Source of the DNA: Fragilariopsis cylindrus CCMP1102
Lineage: Eukaryota; Bacillariophyta; Bacillariophyceae; Bacillariales; Bacillariaceae
DNA length: 64,000 bases
Reading direction: 5' to 3'
Assembly: GCA_900095095.1 (NCBI GenBank)
Contig: FMBT01000295.1
Location: 310,001-374,000, forward strand
A program made the position numbers and the translations under genes. Below the pieces are notes generated by a model, which did no database searches, was not told the origin of the DNA, and saw nothing but the letters and a program-made list of their open reading frames with translations. Within the stretch, counting starts at the first letter, position 1. The number at the start of each line of letters is the position of its first letter. Below are positions 11,589 to 22,003 of this stretch, one piece after another.

Positions 11589-11625
11589 TTGTTGTTGTCG
11601 ACATCGCGGACGACGAACTTGACAT
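9712..11625 (-). CDS. SAM-dependent methyltransferase-like protein with duplicated N-terminal module
   Basis: A single exon of 637 residues. It opens with a Ser/Thr run encoded by GTT-type repeats. Two tandem copies of one module follow, roughly 11480-11060 and 11055-10540. Each has KFYP.K.LA, then a G[DE]RC step, LLK, a Trp, VTCR plus Ile-Asp, and an L.C end. The C-terminal third has a glycine-rich SAM-binding motif, VLDVAGGGGALSHEL, followed by IVGMHPDEATEAVIDTSLRL, KPFAILPCCVF and a YNTFCQYLL segment. The last parts recall methyltransferase-like proteins with a PCC motif, as in TRM13-type tRNA methyltransferases, but no substrate can be assigned. The tandem module was not recognised. The single start Met precedes the Ser/Thr run. 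Confidence 0.7.
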
Positions 11626-11838
11626 TTTTTCACTGAGCGAAAGTATATATGTCGAACTTCACATATAATAATTAGCTGAATTCTCTCATGTCCTTCCTGC
11701 CTTTCTTACTATGAAATTTTTGTCGTTTAGTAGCTCTCAATTTTGAAATTCCAGGTGGATGAGGGATAAAAGAATGCAAACGACAAACGACCCATCATTC
11801 ATCATTCATCATACTTGTACATACCTTGTATGTACTCG

Positions 11839-12017
11839 CTACTACGTAGCCTCAGTTACTAGTAACTAATATAGAGTCTATTTCTTTATAGCAGTGGTTG
11901 GTGGGAAATGCAAATGTTTATTGAGGGGGTTGTGGGAAATGCGGAATTAGGATCGCCAAAATTCGCAGTTCGCCATAACCCCATTTTATTATTGCAAGCC
12001 CACTACACCACAAAGCC
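11839..12017 (-). repeat. Terminal repeat b2 (179 bases), 3' end of the DIRS-order element
   Basis: The outermost copy on the left. Its outer end carries two palindromes: ctacgtag (11842-11849) and agttactagtaact (11854-11867). Palindromes of this kind are plausible recombinase recognition sites. Confidence 0.9.
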
Positions 12018-12221
12018 GAGAGCTATTACTACTACTAGTCGAGAATAAGAATGAGAACAAGAGGGTGTTGTCTCTTGTTGCACATCTTTTCTCTTTTTCC
12101 AAAACACTTACTTCGTTACTAGAAAATCATGACTGGGGTTAAAAAGGGTAAGTTGAACCCCAACCTTATATCTTTCAGTCTTTTCTTTTTCATTCCTCCA
12201 TTTTGTGACTCGCAACATCAA
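12018..12221 (-). repeat. Internal repeat a2 (204 bases) of the DIRS-order element
   Basis: A copy of 29126-29329 sandwiched between the two 179-base b repeats, as expected of split direct repeats. Confidence 0.92.
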
Positions 12222-12400
12222 CTACTACGTAGCCTCAGTTACTAGTAACTAATATAGAGTCTATTTCTTTATAGCAGTGGTTGGTGGGAAATGCAAATGT
12301 TTATTGAGGGGGTTGTGGGAAATGCGGAATTAGGATCGCCAAAATTCGCAGTTCGCCATAACCCCATTTTATTATTGCAAGCCCACTACACCACAAAGCC
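12222..12400 (-). repeat. Repeat b1 (179 bases) of the DIRS-order element
   Basis: It matches 11839-12017 at an offset of 383 with no difference seen. It lies just beyond the recombinase ORF. Confidence 0.92.
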
Positions 12401-12471
12401 TCCATAGGCCAAAGAGACAGGGTGGGAACCAACGAAGGAAGGTGAGGGTGGGAGAGAAGCAGAAACAATGC

Positions 12472-12917
12472 TTATTCAGCAGCAGCAGGGACCCAGTCCT
12501 CAGGGAGGAAAGTGTAGCTGCCATTGTTGAACATTTTGGAAGATAGTCTTTGAAAGATAGGAAGTGATTGTTGATGTAGATAACGCATCATTGCATCACT
12601 GTGCCATCGGCACAACAATTTGATGGTGTTGGTATCACATTGTCCAGCCAACAGGGCCATAGCTCCACCTGCACGGAGGGAGCGAGCACTGAGTTGGGCT
12701 GGATCTATGCCAGTGACTGGTTGAAGGAGCGAAGCATGCCAACGCACGGCCTTGGTAATCTGAGCTGCTTTAACCGGAACTCTGACATGACGAGAATTGT
12801 AATAGGAAGCTAATTTGATTCTTCCATCGTAAGGGAGGTTACGACGTAGGAATTCACGCTTGTGGATCATCAGTTGTCTTATTGTTGCAGTGACGGGGCA
12901 GCATAAGGAATCACCAC
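12472..12917 (-). CDS. Tyrosine recombinase, C-terminal portion (DIRS-order element)
   Basis: This portion includes the catalytic C-terminal box of a tyrosine recombinase: ARSLRAGGAMALLAG, then LLCRWHSDAMMRYLH with the Tyr that would attack DNA. It ends in a stop at 12472. It is separated from the rest of the recombinase gene (14203-14942) by the retroposon at 12918-14202. The recombinase would insert a circular DNA copy of the element in place of an integrase. The family is common among algal DIRS-like elements. Confidence 0.8.
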
Positions 12918-14202
12918 AATTCTGCGCGCGATAAATCGAAAAAGGGTTGTCCTCGTTGGCTGTTTTAGCGCGTGATTTTACACGCGCTTTTTTCTGCCGA
13001 CGAGTAAAGTTCGACGGTGTACACCGTATCCGGTTCCTCGTTTTGACCGGTTGGACTCTCTGTGTGTCTTGATATCAACTAGTAGGATAGATGGTAGAAA
13101 GAACAGGAGAAAACTGTTGGTTGATTAGCTTGTAACAGCGTCCTGTATTTCACTCTGTTGAGGTACGGAGTACAAGTTAAACAGAGGTTAGCAGGGGCAA
13201 CGGCACGAAGCGAAGGTGCGTTGATGTCGATCATCAACCATGGAATTTTCTTTCATCACATCCGGTCTGTCAGTACATCAGTTACTGCGCGCGCGCGCGG
13301 TGATTGAAGTGATGACGTCATTTTCAAGGTCTGTCTGTACTTCTACGTCACTCCTGGGATTCGCGCGGTTTTGTCGCCTGCGCGAATCCATGCGATCAGT
13401 GAACACGGAAACGGAGTACATGCACGACTGAGGAAACAGCCAGCTTGGGACTAAGTCCGTACTTATATGTCACTCCTGCGCGCACCTGCGAGCAGTGAAA
13501 CAAATAAGTACGTGGCTGGTGACAAGACCGAATGGTAGTTAAAAGGAGACCCACATACAAGCTAGACGAGCATGCTCTTTTGATTATCCTTTCATGAAAG
13601 GAACAGAAGTAGTAGCAAAACCTAGTAAGTATGACCCTGTCGGCTTAGTCTGCGGAGCCTCCATTCAAGGTTGAATGGACCACACACATTTCGTATTCAT
13701 AGATGATTGATGCTCCTGATATGATTAGGTCTTTAATTAGTGATTGCATCTGATGCCATGGCGCGATTCAGGTGTTGCTAGTTCTAATAGCTTTTCATAG
13801 TCAATCAGTGCTGTTGCAACGGCGCAAATTTTGGGTTTTCTATATTCCAACATTGTTCATGGGATTTTCCCCCTATAGGTGGGGGTTTTTCTGCCACATC
13901 CCTGAGATGATCATTTAACTACTGAGTGGTGGAGTTATTTTCAGGCTATGCTATGTATTGTTTGTATTGCCATCGTTACCTAGTCTCGCACCCTTCTATA
14001 GTATTGGAGCGTAATAGAATGGGGGTCCGGCTCAAAGCCTGTTGGGCACAGATATCTTTCGCGTTTCTGTGTCCTTTATCAGAACTTTAATCAATACAGT
14101 GTAGTAGTGTAGTACAGTGGCGGGTCGACCGTTGACTTGCAGGCCTTTCTAAGGCTGTGAGGAGCGACGCGGCAGCTACTATAAAATAATAATAAGTTAT
14201 AT
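12918..14202 (+). mobile_element. Non-coding retroposon (SINE- or truncated LINE-like) inside the recombinase gene
   Basis: The 16-base sequence cataaggaatcaccac stands on both sides (12902-12917 and 14203-14218), a perfect target duplication of the length left by target-primed reverse transcription. The right end is A-rich (ataaaataataataag, 14180-14196), so the element is in plus orientation. It is 1285 bases with no ORF above 63 codons. It has GC-rich stretches (gcgcgcgcgcgg near 13288) and two likely stem-loops near its 3' end: about 13990-14035, and 14045-14074 with ggcacaga pairing with tctgtgtcc. No Pol III boxes were confidently recognised. It could be a SINE, a 5'-truncated LINE or a retroposed transcript. 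Confidence 0.75.
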
Positions 14203-14942
14203 CATAAGGAATCACCACTTCTAGCATGCGCTATGATCTCACCTTTATCACCATTTTTCTGTTCGGTAAAAAGGTAAGTGACGGAGGTTGCAGCCTCTAT
14301 TTCGTGATCTGGCGAGAGATCATTGTGTAAGCGCCTGTCGCCAAGGTAGAGGGTAACGTCCTCCAAGGAGAAGGCTTGGTCGTCAGTAGTAGTACCAGTG
14401 TATTCGCCAGGGCGAAGGCAAAAGAAGAAGGCAATGCAAATCATATTAGCAATGGCTTCTCGTTCCATGGTAGGACTACTGACGCAGGCAAAGTTCAAGG
14501 CTGCAATAACCACAGTGATGGGAAGAGGCTTGACCCGAGACGGGGGCTTGTCCTTCTTCCCAAAAGATTTATACTGGCGGGATAGACGAAAGTCTATCTT
14601 GCCATAGGAATTGTACCGGGGGTCGTTGGACCCCAGTACGGCAAATTTCTGGCCCACTGAGCAGAGGGCGTCTGAAACTGTCTTAGATCTGACCGGCTTG
14701 CCGCTGGGGGCAAGTCGACCGTCTCTAAATCTCTGTGCAAAGATCTGGAGAATTGGGACAGGATCTGAATGGGAGGAGAGGAAAGGATCGATGGAGCAGG
14801 AGTCGCAGTACTCAAGCCAGATTTCCCAATGGCGATCCTTTCGCTTGGTGTAGTCCTGAGTGACTCCGGATCTGACCTCTTCCTGGATAAGGCGGAGATC
14901 AGACTTGAATTCATCTCTGGTCGCAGTTGACATAGTCGCCAT
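14203..14942 (-). CDS. Tyrosine recombinase, N-terminal and central portion (DIRS-order element)
   Basis: It starts at ATG 14942 and overlaps the end of the RT ORF by about 350 bases in another frame, as is common in DIRS elements. The first 150 residues resemble the SAM-like core-binding domain of phage-type integrases (YTKRKDRHWEIWLEYCDSCS). The segment MICIAFFFCLRPGEYTG holds the first catalytic Arg region. The retroposon at 12918-14202 lies directly against its 3' side. Confidence 0.8.
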
Positions 14943-17272
14943 GGTTCTTTCTGTGGAAAATGGAGATTAAAATGAGATAAGATTTGTTCGTTAGAAAGAT
15001 CCCAACGTTGCGAAAGGATATCTGCCATCACATTCAGGGGACCTGGTATGTAGTCCCGAAGAGGAACGTATCGGAAGAATCGTTGATGCATAGCTTGAAG
15101 ACGGAGGAGGTATGCCGCCGGACCAAGCGTAGTAGTAGCTCCTTTACGTTGCCAAAATACAGTAGCAATGTTGTCATATGAATTGTGCGTAGTTTGTTCA
15201 CATACATCTGCTGCCTGTGCCAGTACATCATTGTGAGCAATAGAACCTGCCAATTCTAGGTCACTGTTAGTAACATCACCTTTAGGATTTTTGAAAGAGG
15301 AGAGACGCTTTCGGATCCAATCAGGAAAAGGTTGTCTCCACAGCAAGGGAATTTCCGAAGAAGTGGTGGGAACGAAATGAACACCACCCATGCCTGCACC
15401 AGCTGCATCACAAGCCCCATTGGTAGCTGGCTCACGATCAGGTATGAGCTCTGCTATTCTTGTGGGCCGAGATGCAAGGTCCTTAGCAAGCCATCTAAAA
15501 TCATCTAAGAAACCATGAAGTGTTTTCGATAATCGAATACGGGGGCGTTCGGTTTCTTCATGCCTAAAGGCCTCTTGTAATATGGAGAAGAGTCCTTTGC
15601 AACCTGGGATAGCCACTGACATGGACCTCAATTCGCCAATAACCTTGTGCCATTCTTTGGTAGCAATAGTACGCTGGGTATGAGGAATGGAGTGCAGTAT
15701 TTCTAACAGCCGATCGGCTCGATGGGACGGCAAGCTTATTGTTTTGTTGATAGTATCAACAAACCAACCAAGGATGATCTTGGACGTAGCCCAGCAGGCA
15801 TCGCCTTGTTTCAATTTTTTGATAGAAGCTGGCTCTTGCCTGTACTTGGTGTCGCTCTCGTCGAGGGGACGAAAGACTTTATCGAGGGCTTGGAATAGAA
15901 TCCTTTTGACAGCTCGCCGCTCCCATTTGTTACCTTGTACTAGACCACAGAAATCATCAACATATATGTCCCAGTATTTAATAGGCCTGTGGAATGGTTT
16001 CGTGGCCGGAGTTATCGGCACTTTGGGAGAAGGTACACTCTCCACGTCCGTGGGAGTGGACTCTGATACTTCATCTAATTGATGTGGCATGAGACGCGCA
16101 TGTTGCAAGGCCTCCTTGTCATTGAGGCTATCATTAGCGAGGTCGGCAATTGTTTCGGTGCATGCACAAAAATTAGGTGGTGATGACACCCACCCCATAG
16201 GGTTAGTGAGGGGAATCCCAATGAGAGGTGGCTCTCCCTCTCTTGACGGAAAGAGGACTGCGAGGCGCATAGTATCTTCAGGACGCAGCCATAAACGGTA
16301 GAAACCATCAGACAGATCGATTTTAGACATAAACACTGGACCAAAATGATCATTGGCATGATGAATTCGAAACAGGAGACGCCATAGGGTACGTCCGAAT
16401 TGCATAGCTTCAGAAGGTGCAATATTAAATGTATCAGCATTCACATCAAAGTAGCTGTAGTCGGATATCATTCGATCTCGTCTGTTGCGTTGAGGAACTA
16501 GTCCAAGAGGGCTCAGTCTTAGTCCATACATGTGCTTGATCATGGCTGCTGGCAGAACGATCCACTGTTGCTTTTCGATCATATCGGCATATTCGTTTCG
16601 AAGGAATTCGATTCCATTCTTTGATGATTTGTGAGGTCCTCGTCGCAAGGCTGCCTCAATTTTACTGGGAGTCCAAGGTGATCCGGAGATTATGGCTGGT
16701 GTTCCTACTTTCTGGAACCGACTTAACAAATGAGCAGCTGGATGCTTGATGGTGGCTATCTCGGGATGTAAATCTCCTCTTCCTCTCGTATCACGGATGA
16801 AGTCCCCATACGAATCCGTTGATTCATATCGTTTGGCTAACTGTTCTATCAAAGCATCAAGACGATCGTTTTCGTATGGGTGCTTGTGGTAGCGATTTTC
16901 GGTTGTACCTGTCATTGAATGGTTGACATCAAGTGGCAAGGAGAGTGGCACAGTCGTCGTCGTTGTGGCTATGACAGGCGCAAAGGAAGAGGCAGTGGCA
17001 GAAAGATTCGACTTCGGAGGGGACAGCATGGCAGCTGGCGCAACGATTGGTATTGGATGGGACAGTACATGGACAGGCGCAACACAAGGTATTATTTTAT
17101 TTTTATAGATTAATTTGGGTAACGACAATAGACTCTTACCTAGGTCAGATGATGTAGATATAAAACTTCCACTATTAATCCTATTAGATAAAACTGGCGC
17201 TGTAACTTGTGGTACGACCGCATCGACTCGAGGAGCTTTGGGGAGGTAAGACACAGGCACAGCGGCAATCAC
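14594..17272 (-). CDS. Reverse transcriptase / RNase H polyprotein (DIRS-order element)
   Basis: 892 residues. After a Pro/Ser-rich leader comes a reverse transcriptase domain: MSKIDLSDGFYRLWLRPED (about residue 316), GWVSSPPNFCACTETIADL, and the active-site IYVDDFCGLVQG (about residue 437). An RNase H-like domain follows, with GACDAAGAGMGGVHF (about residue 620) and a downstream PGPLNVMADILSQRW box typical of DIRS and related RTs. The last 150 residues are Ser/Pro-rich and overlap the recombinase ORF. No adenine methyltransferase domain was found between RNase H and recombinase. The ORF is continuous. Confidence 0.88.
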   Translation of the reverse strand: MIAAVPVSYLPKAPRVDAVVPQVTAPVLSNRINSGSFISTSSDLGKSLLSLPKLIYKNKIIPCVAPVHVLSHPIPIVAPAAMLSPPKSNLSATASSFAPVIATTTTTVPLSLPLDVNHSMTGTTENRYHKHPYENDRLDALIEQLAKRYESTDSYGDFIRDTRGRGDLHPEIATIKHPAAHLLSRFQKVGTPAIISGSPWTPSKIEAALRRGPHKSSKNGIEFLRNEYADMIEKQQWIVLPAAMIKHMYGLRLSPLGLVPQRNRRDRMISDYSYFDVNADTFNIAPSEAMQFGRTLWRLLFRIHHANDHFGPVFMSKIDLSDGFYRLWLRPEDTMRLAVLFPSREGEPPLIGIPLTNPMGWVSSPPNFCACTETIADLANDSLNDKEALQHARLMPHQLDEVSESTPTDVESVPSPKVPITPATKPFHRPIKYWDIYVDDFCGLVQGNKWERRAVKRILFQALDKVFRPLDESDTKYRQEPASIKKLKQGDACWATSKIILGWFVDTINKTISLPSHRADRLLEILHSIPHTQRTIATKEWHKVIGELRSMSVAIPGCKGLFSILQEAFRHEETERPRIRLSKTLHGFLDDFRWLAKDLASRPTRIAELIPDREPATNGACDAAGAGMGGVHFVPTTSSEIPLLWRQPFPDWIRKRLSSFKNPKGDVTNSDLELAGSIAHNDVLAQAADVCEQTTHNSYDNIATVFWQRKGATTTLGPAAYLLRLQAMHQRFFRYVPLRDYIPGPLNVMADILSQRWDLSNEQILSHFNLHFPQKEPWRLCQLRPEMNSSLISALSRKRSDPESLRTTPSERIAIGKSGLSTATPAPSILSSPPIQILSQFSRSLHRDLETVDLPPAASRSDLRQFQTPSAQWARNLPYWGPTTPGTIPMAR

Positions 17273-17308
17273 ATTTGTTAAGTGTCTAGATTGCCACTCG
17301 CCGAATAC

Positions 17309-19044
17309 TCATGTACAACCCGCTCTCACAAATTCATAAAGAGTATCCTTCAGCTCAGGTGTCTCTAGTTCTTTGTGATCGTAAGCTTGTTTACATGAGG
17401 CTCCACAGTATCCTTTTGCATGCCATGTGATGCAACGTTCTTTTCCGTCCGCGGTCATGGGGAAGATCTTTCCACATGCCTTGGCTGCTCCAATGATTTT
17501 TCTTGCTGCTTTCTCTTTGACTACAGTACAGAAGGCATTATCCAATTTGAAGCGACCATCCCAGAACGGGTTGACAACCCTCGTCCCAATGCCACTGTTC
17601 GTGGCAGCGGCAGTAGTCTTCTTCGTAGGACTGCGAGGAGCTATAGGAGCTTCCACTTGACCAAGAGTTCGGATGGATTCGATATCAGAAATATTTGGTA
17701 ACCATTCCAAATTCTTACGCATAGAGAAGCGGCGAAAGTCATTCACCAATTCAGGAGGAGGAACCGGATAGCGAGTGTGATACTGCTCACGAAACCATCC
17801 GTGCATACTACTATGAAAGATATAGGAGTAAACAGCCGGTGCTTGTTTCCTTCCCACTTTGTCTTCCAATGCTTGCTTCAAGCTCAAGAAAATAGTACTG
17901 GCATACTTCACAGCTCGAATGTACTCCAATGCCGTAGGATGCAATTCTCCTAGGATTGCTGTCACTACAGGTTGGTACGCTTCAACCTGTGCTTTTGCTT
18001 CGGACCATTCGGTGGGAACATAGCCTTTCGTTTTTGATAATAGTTTAGCATCTCCAGAAGATATTTGTTGGCCATCCGTGGACATCATAAAATCGTATGT
18101 GAGTGCGTTCTCATTGTGCTCGATAAGCTGAGCTCTGGCTTGTGATGACACTGCGCCTGGCGGAGTAAGGGACATTGGTAATATTCCAGAACCTAGATCT
18201 TGTTCATCTACTCCTTGGAATCGTAGCGTCTTGAAGAGTTGCATGGATCCAGTGGAAACAATAGGACCTTCAATCATATCAAACTTTTGCGCATGATCAT
18301 CGATTGTCTGTTGTATAATGGAATGCAAACTTTCCTTCTTCTTCTGCTGAGCTATACGGCTATATAGACCGGGCAACTCATCAGTCCGATCTTGGGAAGT
18401 ACTTGTAAGAAAACAGAGTTTCTCAAAAAGCGCTCCAGTGTATAGATCTTCCACATCCTTGGGCTTTTCTTTTTCGAATCTACGTCTTTCGTTAGCTTCC
18501 TCCGTACGTAAATGCGCTTCAGTAAGAGTAGTAACGGCTCTTTCCATCTGCAGTGCTAACGGATCCGTTGTGGCTGTCGCTGTAGGACGCAAGCCTTTAA
18601 GATCTCGAAATAGTACTTGTTCCCTAACAAATTTTAATAGGGGACGTTCGATGCGGACTGCCTTTCCTGGTACATCCAACCCAACAAGCGGGATGGCATT
18701 TGGAGAGGGCATTGTTCCTGCGACTCTTAGCCAATCCAATAATGTACTACACGCGTCTAATAAACCAGCATTCTCAATTAGAGGATGGAGTAATAGAAAG
18801 GCATCTCGTGGGGTTAAATCTTTGTCCAGTACGTATTGCATTAAACAATAGGGGATGAAAGCGGACTTTCGTACCTTGCGAGTTTCGACTTGCGCGTCAG
18901 CGTCATCTACAGGTGGGAAAAGTTCTACAGAGGGATCGGCAATAAGTTTCGTCTTGTATGTAGCAATCTTGAAAACATTAACCTCGGCGGTAACTTCAAG
19001 ACAGTCAGCATCGAACTGGACCATCTCTCCCATACCTTCTTCAA
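17309..19044 (-). CDS. Gag-like ORF, main portion (DIRS-order element)
   Basis: This is the larger part of the first ORF of the outer element, lying directly against the left LTR of the inserted copia element. It is mostly helical and charged. Near its end it carries a Cys/His cluster (CITWHAKGYCGASCKQAYDH) resembling a CCCH-type or zinc-knuckle nucleic-acid binding motif, a usual feature of gag-like proteins of this order. The start of the ORF is on the far side of the copia insertion at 28640-28972. Confidence 0.7.
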
Positions 19045-19848
19045 TGTTAAATTATACATAGTACTCGATGTAGGAGTCATATGTCGTACATAAGCCCCGC
19101 GGAGTAGAAATACAAGCGCGATCAGATTAGTGAGGAGAAATGCACGTGTATGCATTATTGAGATAAAAGAGAACCGAAAGTTAGCTAAAAGCCAACATCG
19201 TACTGTTGGAGTTGAAGTAACCTTGTCGAAGCCGTTGTCGAAGCAATTGGAACCGAGCGTAAATAAGAGAAGTGCTTAGGTATATTTATACAAATCGGAA
19301 CACGATTAAGAAGAGTGTCCGAATACATAGAACACGATTATGAAGAGTGTTATACATATGGAAGTCGAACAGATGTCGATGTCCACCTTTGAACCGCTAA
19401 TGCGATATATATGCATTGAGGCGAAGTGAGTTAGGAACAGAAAGTTGTGTGCAGGGTTACTGGAAACCGCAATACTAAAATACGAAGAAAAGAGCAGAAT
19501 TACCTCGATTACGAGAAATGAACAATTACTGTCTTTTATTGTTGAGAAATTGTAATAACCATAGACTAAATAAACAAGTGTGTTAATAACAACTTTTGCG
19601 TTTGAACATCATCGTTAGTATCGTACGACGTTACTATAGATATATCTACAGAAAGTTACGCCATTCTTCTACGGAAGTTTCGCTGACAAGAAGGGGTTAG
19701 ATATCCTGGTAGAACAACCGTGAGTAGTCTTTCAATATAAGGGTCAAGAGTATCAACCCTTCCAGCTTTAATAGAATCTTACAAGACCGAAGAGTAAGAC
19801 TATTATAATCCTGTTTCACCAATCATCGATTGTCTGTGAAACGTACAA
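19045..19848 (+). repeat. Left LTR of the copia element
   Basis: 804 bases, beginning TGTTAAATT and ending GTACAA. Two 21-base near-copies (gaacacgatta-gaagagtgt) lie at 19298-19318 and 19330-19350, just after an AT-rich tatatttata that could be a TATA-like element. It differs from the right LTR at one site seen, near position 19449. Confidence 0.95.
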
Positions 19849-20039
19849 GATTAACAGTCGCACGGTTTATCCTATAAACGTGCTGATCAACTTTCTTTTT
19901 AGTTCATCTGAACGACAAAAGGACCGGAGATCCAATTATATTTAATTGTAATTATTGAATTAACGATCTCGAAAGAAGTCTAAATTACAATAACCTCAAG
20001 TCTTAACAAATAAGAACTAGAGAAGCCATTCAACTGTGA

Positions 20040-21860
20040 ATGAGCCAGCAAGAAGAACAAGAGGATACTAACGAAACACTACCTACTGAAGGAAGTGATA
20101 ACGATAGTAGATCCACTTATTCCGAAGCAACAAGTGGAAACCAAGCGCCCGAAGCGTTAGGTGAAGGAACTCGTAGTCCCCCTTTTTGGGCAGACGCTAA
20201 CCATCGGACTGAACTAACCTCTCTAGGTTATAACGTTCACACACCGAACCCGCGCAGAACTACTCGTTCAAGAGCTCCGACTATTAGATATACACCATCT
20301 GGTGATACTAATCAAGAGGAAGCCGATATAGAAAATAATCTTTTAAATATCCAGGTAGAAGTAAACACAGCTAGAGAAGAAGACGAAAGCACAGCAAGCG
20401 CTTATAGCGGCTTACGCCCCGGCGATCCACTCTACGTCTCTCCGCCTAGACTACCTCTACCAGATAGTTCAAGTACAGATACATCTAGTGTTCCGGAACG
20501 TCCCAGTCCACCTGAACCTATTGAAGAAGTCATTGATACGTCTTTTACGCTCGGAACATTTCCAACAGTACACGATCCTTACGTAAAAGGTTACGAAATT
20601 ACTGCCAGAAATCCAGTTCCTATTAACGTACCTCTACCTTCTCTTCCAGAGACTCCTCCTTTACCTTCTCTTCCAGAGCTACCGTTAACAGAACGCCTTG
20701 ATACATTGCTAACCGAGATCTGCAATTTCAGAGTCCGTAACTTAACAACCCGACGTGCATTTGCTACTAACATTACGCCTAGTAATACTAGCTCACCCAA
20801 GATGGCGACCACTCCTTTCGATGCGCAACTCGAAGTCCTCTTGGTGGATATGTTGAAATGTACGACGGCAACAAATCCGATATACCTTGTGTTAGATCAG
20901 AACCACATCCACACATTTGAACAATTTCGTTCTATTGAAATTGATGATTTGCCAACGTTTAAATACAAAAAGCCAACCACTGCAGGCACCGAAGAGACTC
21001 TCCATATAACACCACTCAAGGAAGTACAAAACTGTGTACACTTTTGTTGTTATCTAGAGACCGCTGCTGCCGTTGCTCTTGCTGGTGGAGTCATCGATTG
21101 TGACGATCCGTCTACATGGGATTATGCGGATATGTTAAACTGGAAACGTGCAATAACTGGTAAAGCTACATATCTTCGAACGTTAGTTATACCAGCAACG
21201 ACTACAACAGGTGCTCCTGGCTCACCAACAATGATAGTTTCAGGCCCTATCACTTTAAAAGATGATGAAGCCGCACTTATCAGTTGGAATCGAAAGCCTC
21301 GAGATCCTGTAAAATACCCGACCATCAACAACGATGCTTTCTATCAAGATTGGAAACTAAATTTTAAAAGACAAATTATCCAAGATACATTGGAAAGAGT
21401 ATTGGATCCTAATTTCAATCCCGATCTTCGATCATCAACATGCTCAGTACGTAGTGGACCCGATGCAGAACTAGCAAGACTTCAAGTTAATTACTTCGCT
21501 CAAATCTTGTGTGTAGTTCTTAAGAACCCCGAAGGTCTAGGTCTTCTTATGGTCCGTCCAGACGATCCGTTATATGTATGGAGAAATCACGAAGATCATC
21601 AGAATGACTCAGATGCAGCTCAGATAGCTTCAACCACACTGATGAAGAAATTAATTGCATTGAAATTCAGCGATTTCAACACAAGACATGAATTTCTTAC
21701 TTCATTTCAAGATACCTCCAGACGGTACGATCAACTAGCTACTAACGTCATGGATGATTCGGTAAAGATAACATTATTGCAAACAGCAGTCATGACCGAT
21801 TCCGCGTTAATTAACTCCTGGCAATCATGTCAAGATAGTAAACGAGGAAGCGCTTTATAG
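20040..21860 (+). CDS. Copia gag-like ORF
   Basis: 606 residues. The first 200 are acidic and rich in Ser, Thr and Pro, with internal repeats of the PSLPE type near residues 195-215. The rest is a helical region with hydrophobic periodicity (for example FDAQLEVLLVDMLKCTTATN, then YQDWKLNFKRQIIQDTLER), as expected for a copia capsid. No zinc knuckle was found within this frame. The pol ORF follows in another frame. How the two are expressed together was not resolved. Confidence 0.75.
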   Translation: MSQQEEQEDTNETLPTEGSDNDSRSTYSEATSGNQAPEALGEGTRSPPFWADANHRTELTSLGYNVHTPNPRRTTRSRAPTIRYTPSGDTNQEEADIENNLLNIQVEVNTAREEDESTASAYSGLRPGDPLYVSPPRLPLPDSSSTDTSSVPERPSPPEPIEEVIDTSFTLGTFPTVHDPYVKGYEITARNPVPINVPLPSLPETPPLPSLPELPLTERLDTLLTEICNFRVRNLTTRRAFATNITPSNTSSPKMATTPFDAQLEVLLVDMLKCTTATNPIYLVLDQNHIHTFEQFRSIEIDDLPTFKYKKPTTAGTEETLHITPLKEVQNCVHFCCYLETAAAVALAGGVIDCDDPSTWDYADMLNWKRAITGKATYLRTLVIPATTTTGAPGSPTMIVSGPITLKDDEAALISWNRKPRDPVKYPTINNDAFYQDWKLNFKRQIIQDTLERVLDPNFNPDLRSSTCSVRSGPDAELARLQVNYFAQILCVVLKNPEGLGLLMVRPDDPLYVWRNHEDHQNDSDAAQIASTTLMKKLIALKFSDFNTRHEFLTSFQDTSRRYDQLATNVMDDSVKITLLQTAVMTDSALINSWQSCQDSKRGSAL

Positions 21861-22003
21861 CTGGATCATCTAGACCTGTTACGTATTATGAGTACATCAC
21901 GTTTCTTATCAAATCAGCCAAGAATCATGATCTATATACGCCATACAAGAAACCATCCCGTCAAGCTCATCAAGCTACATCAGAATCATTTTACAATGAA
22001 GAG

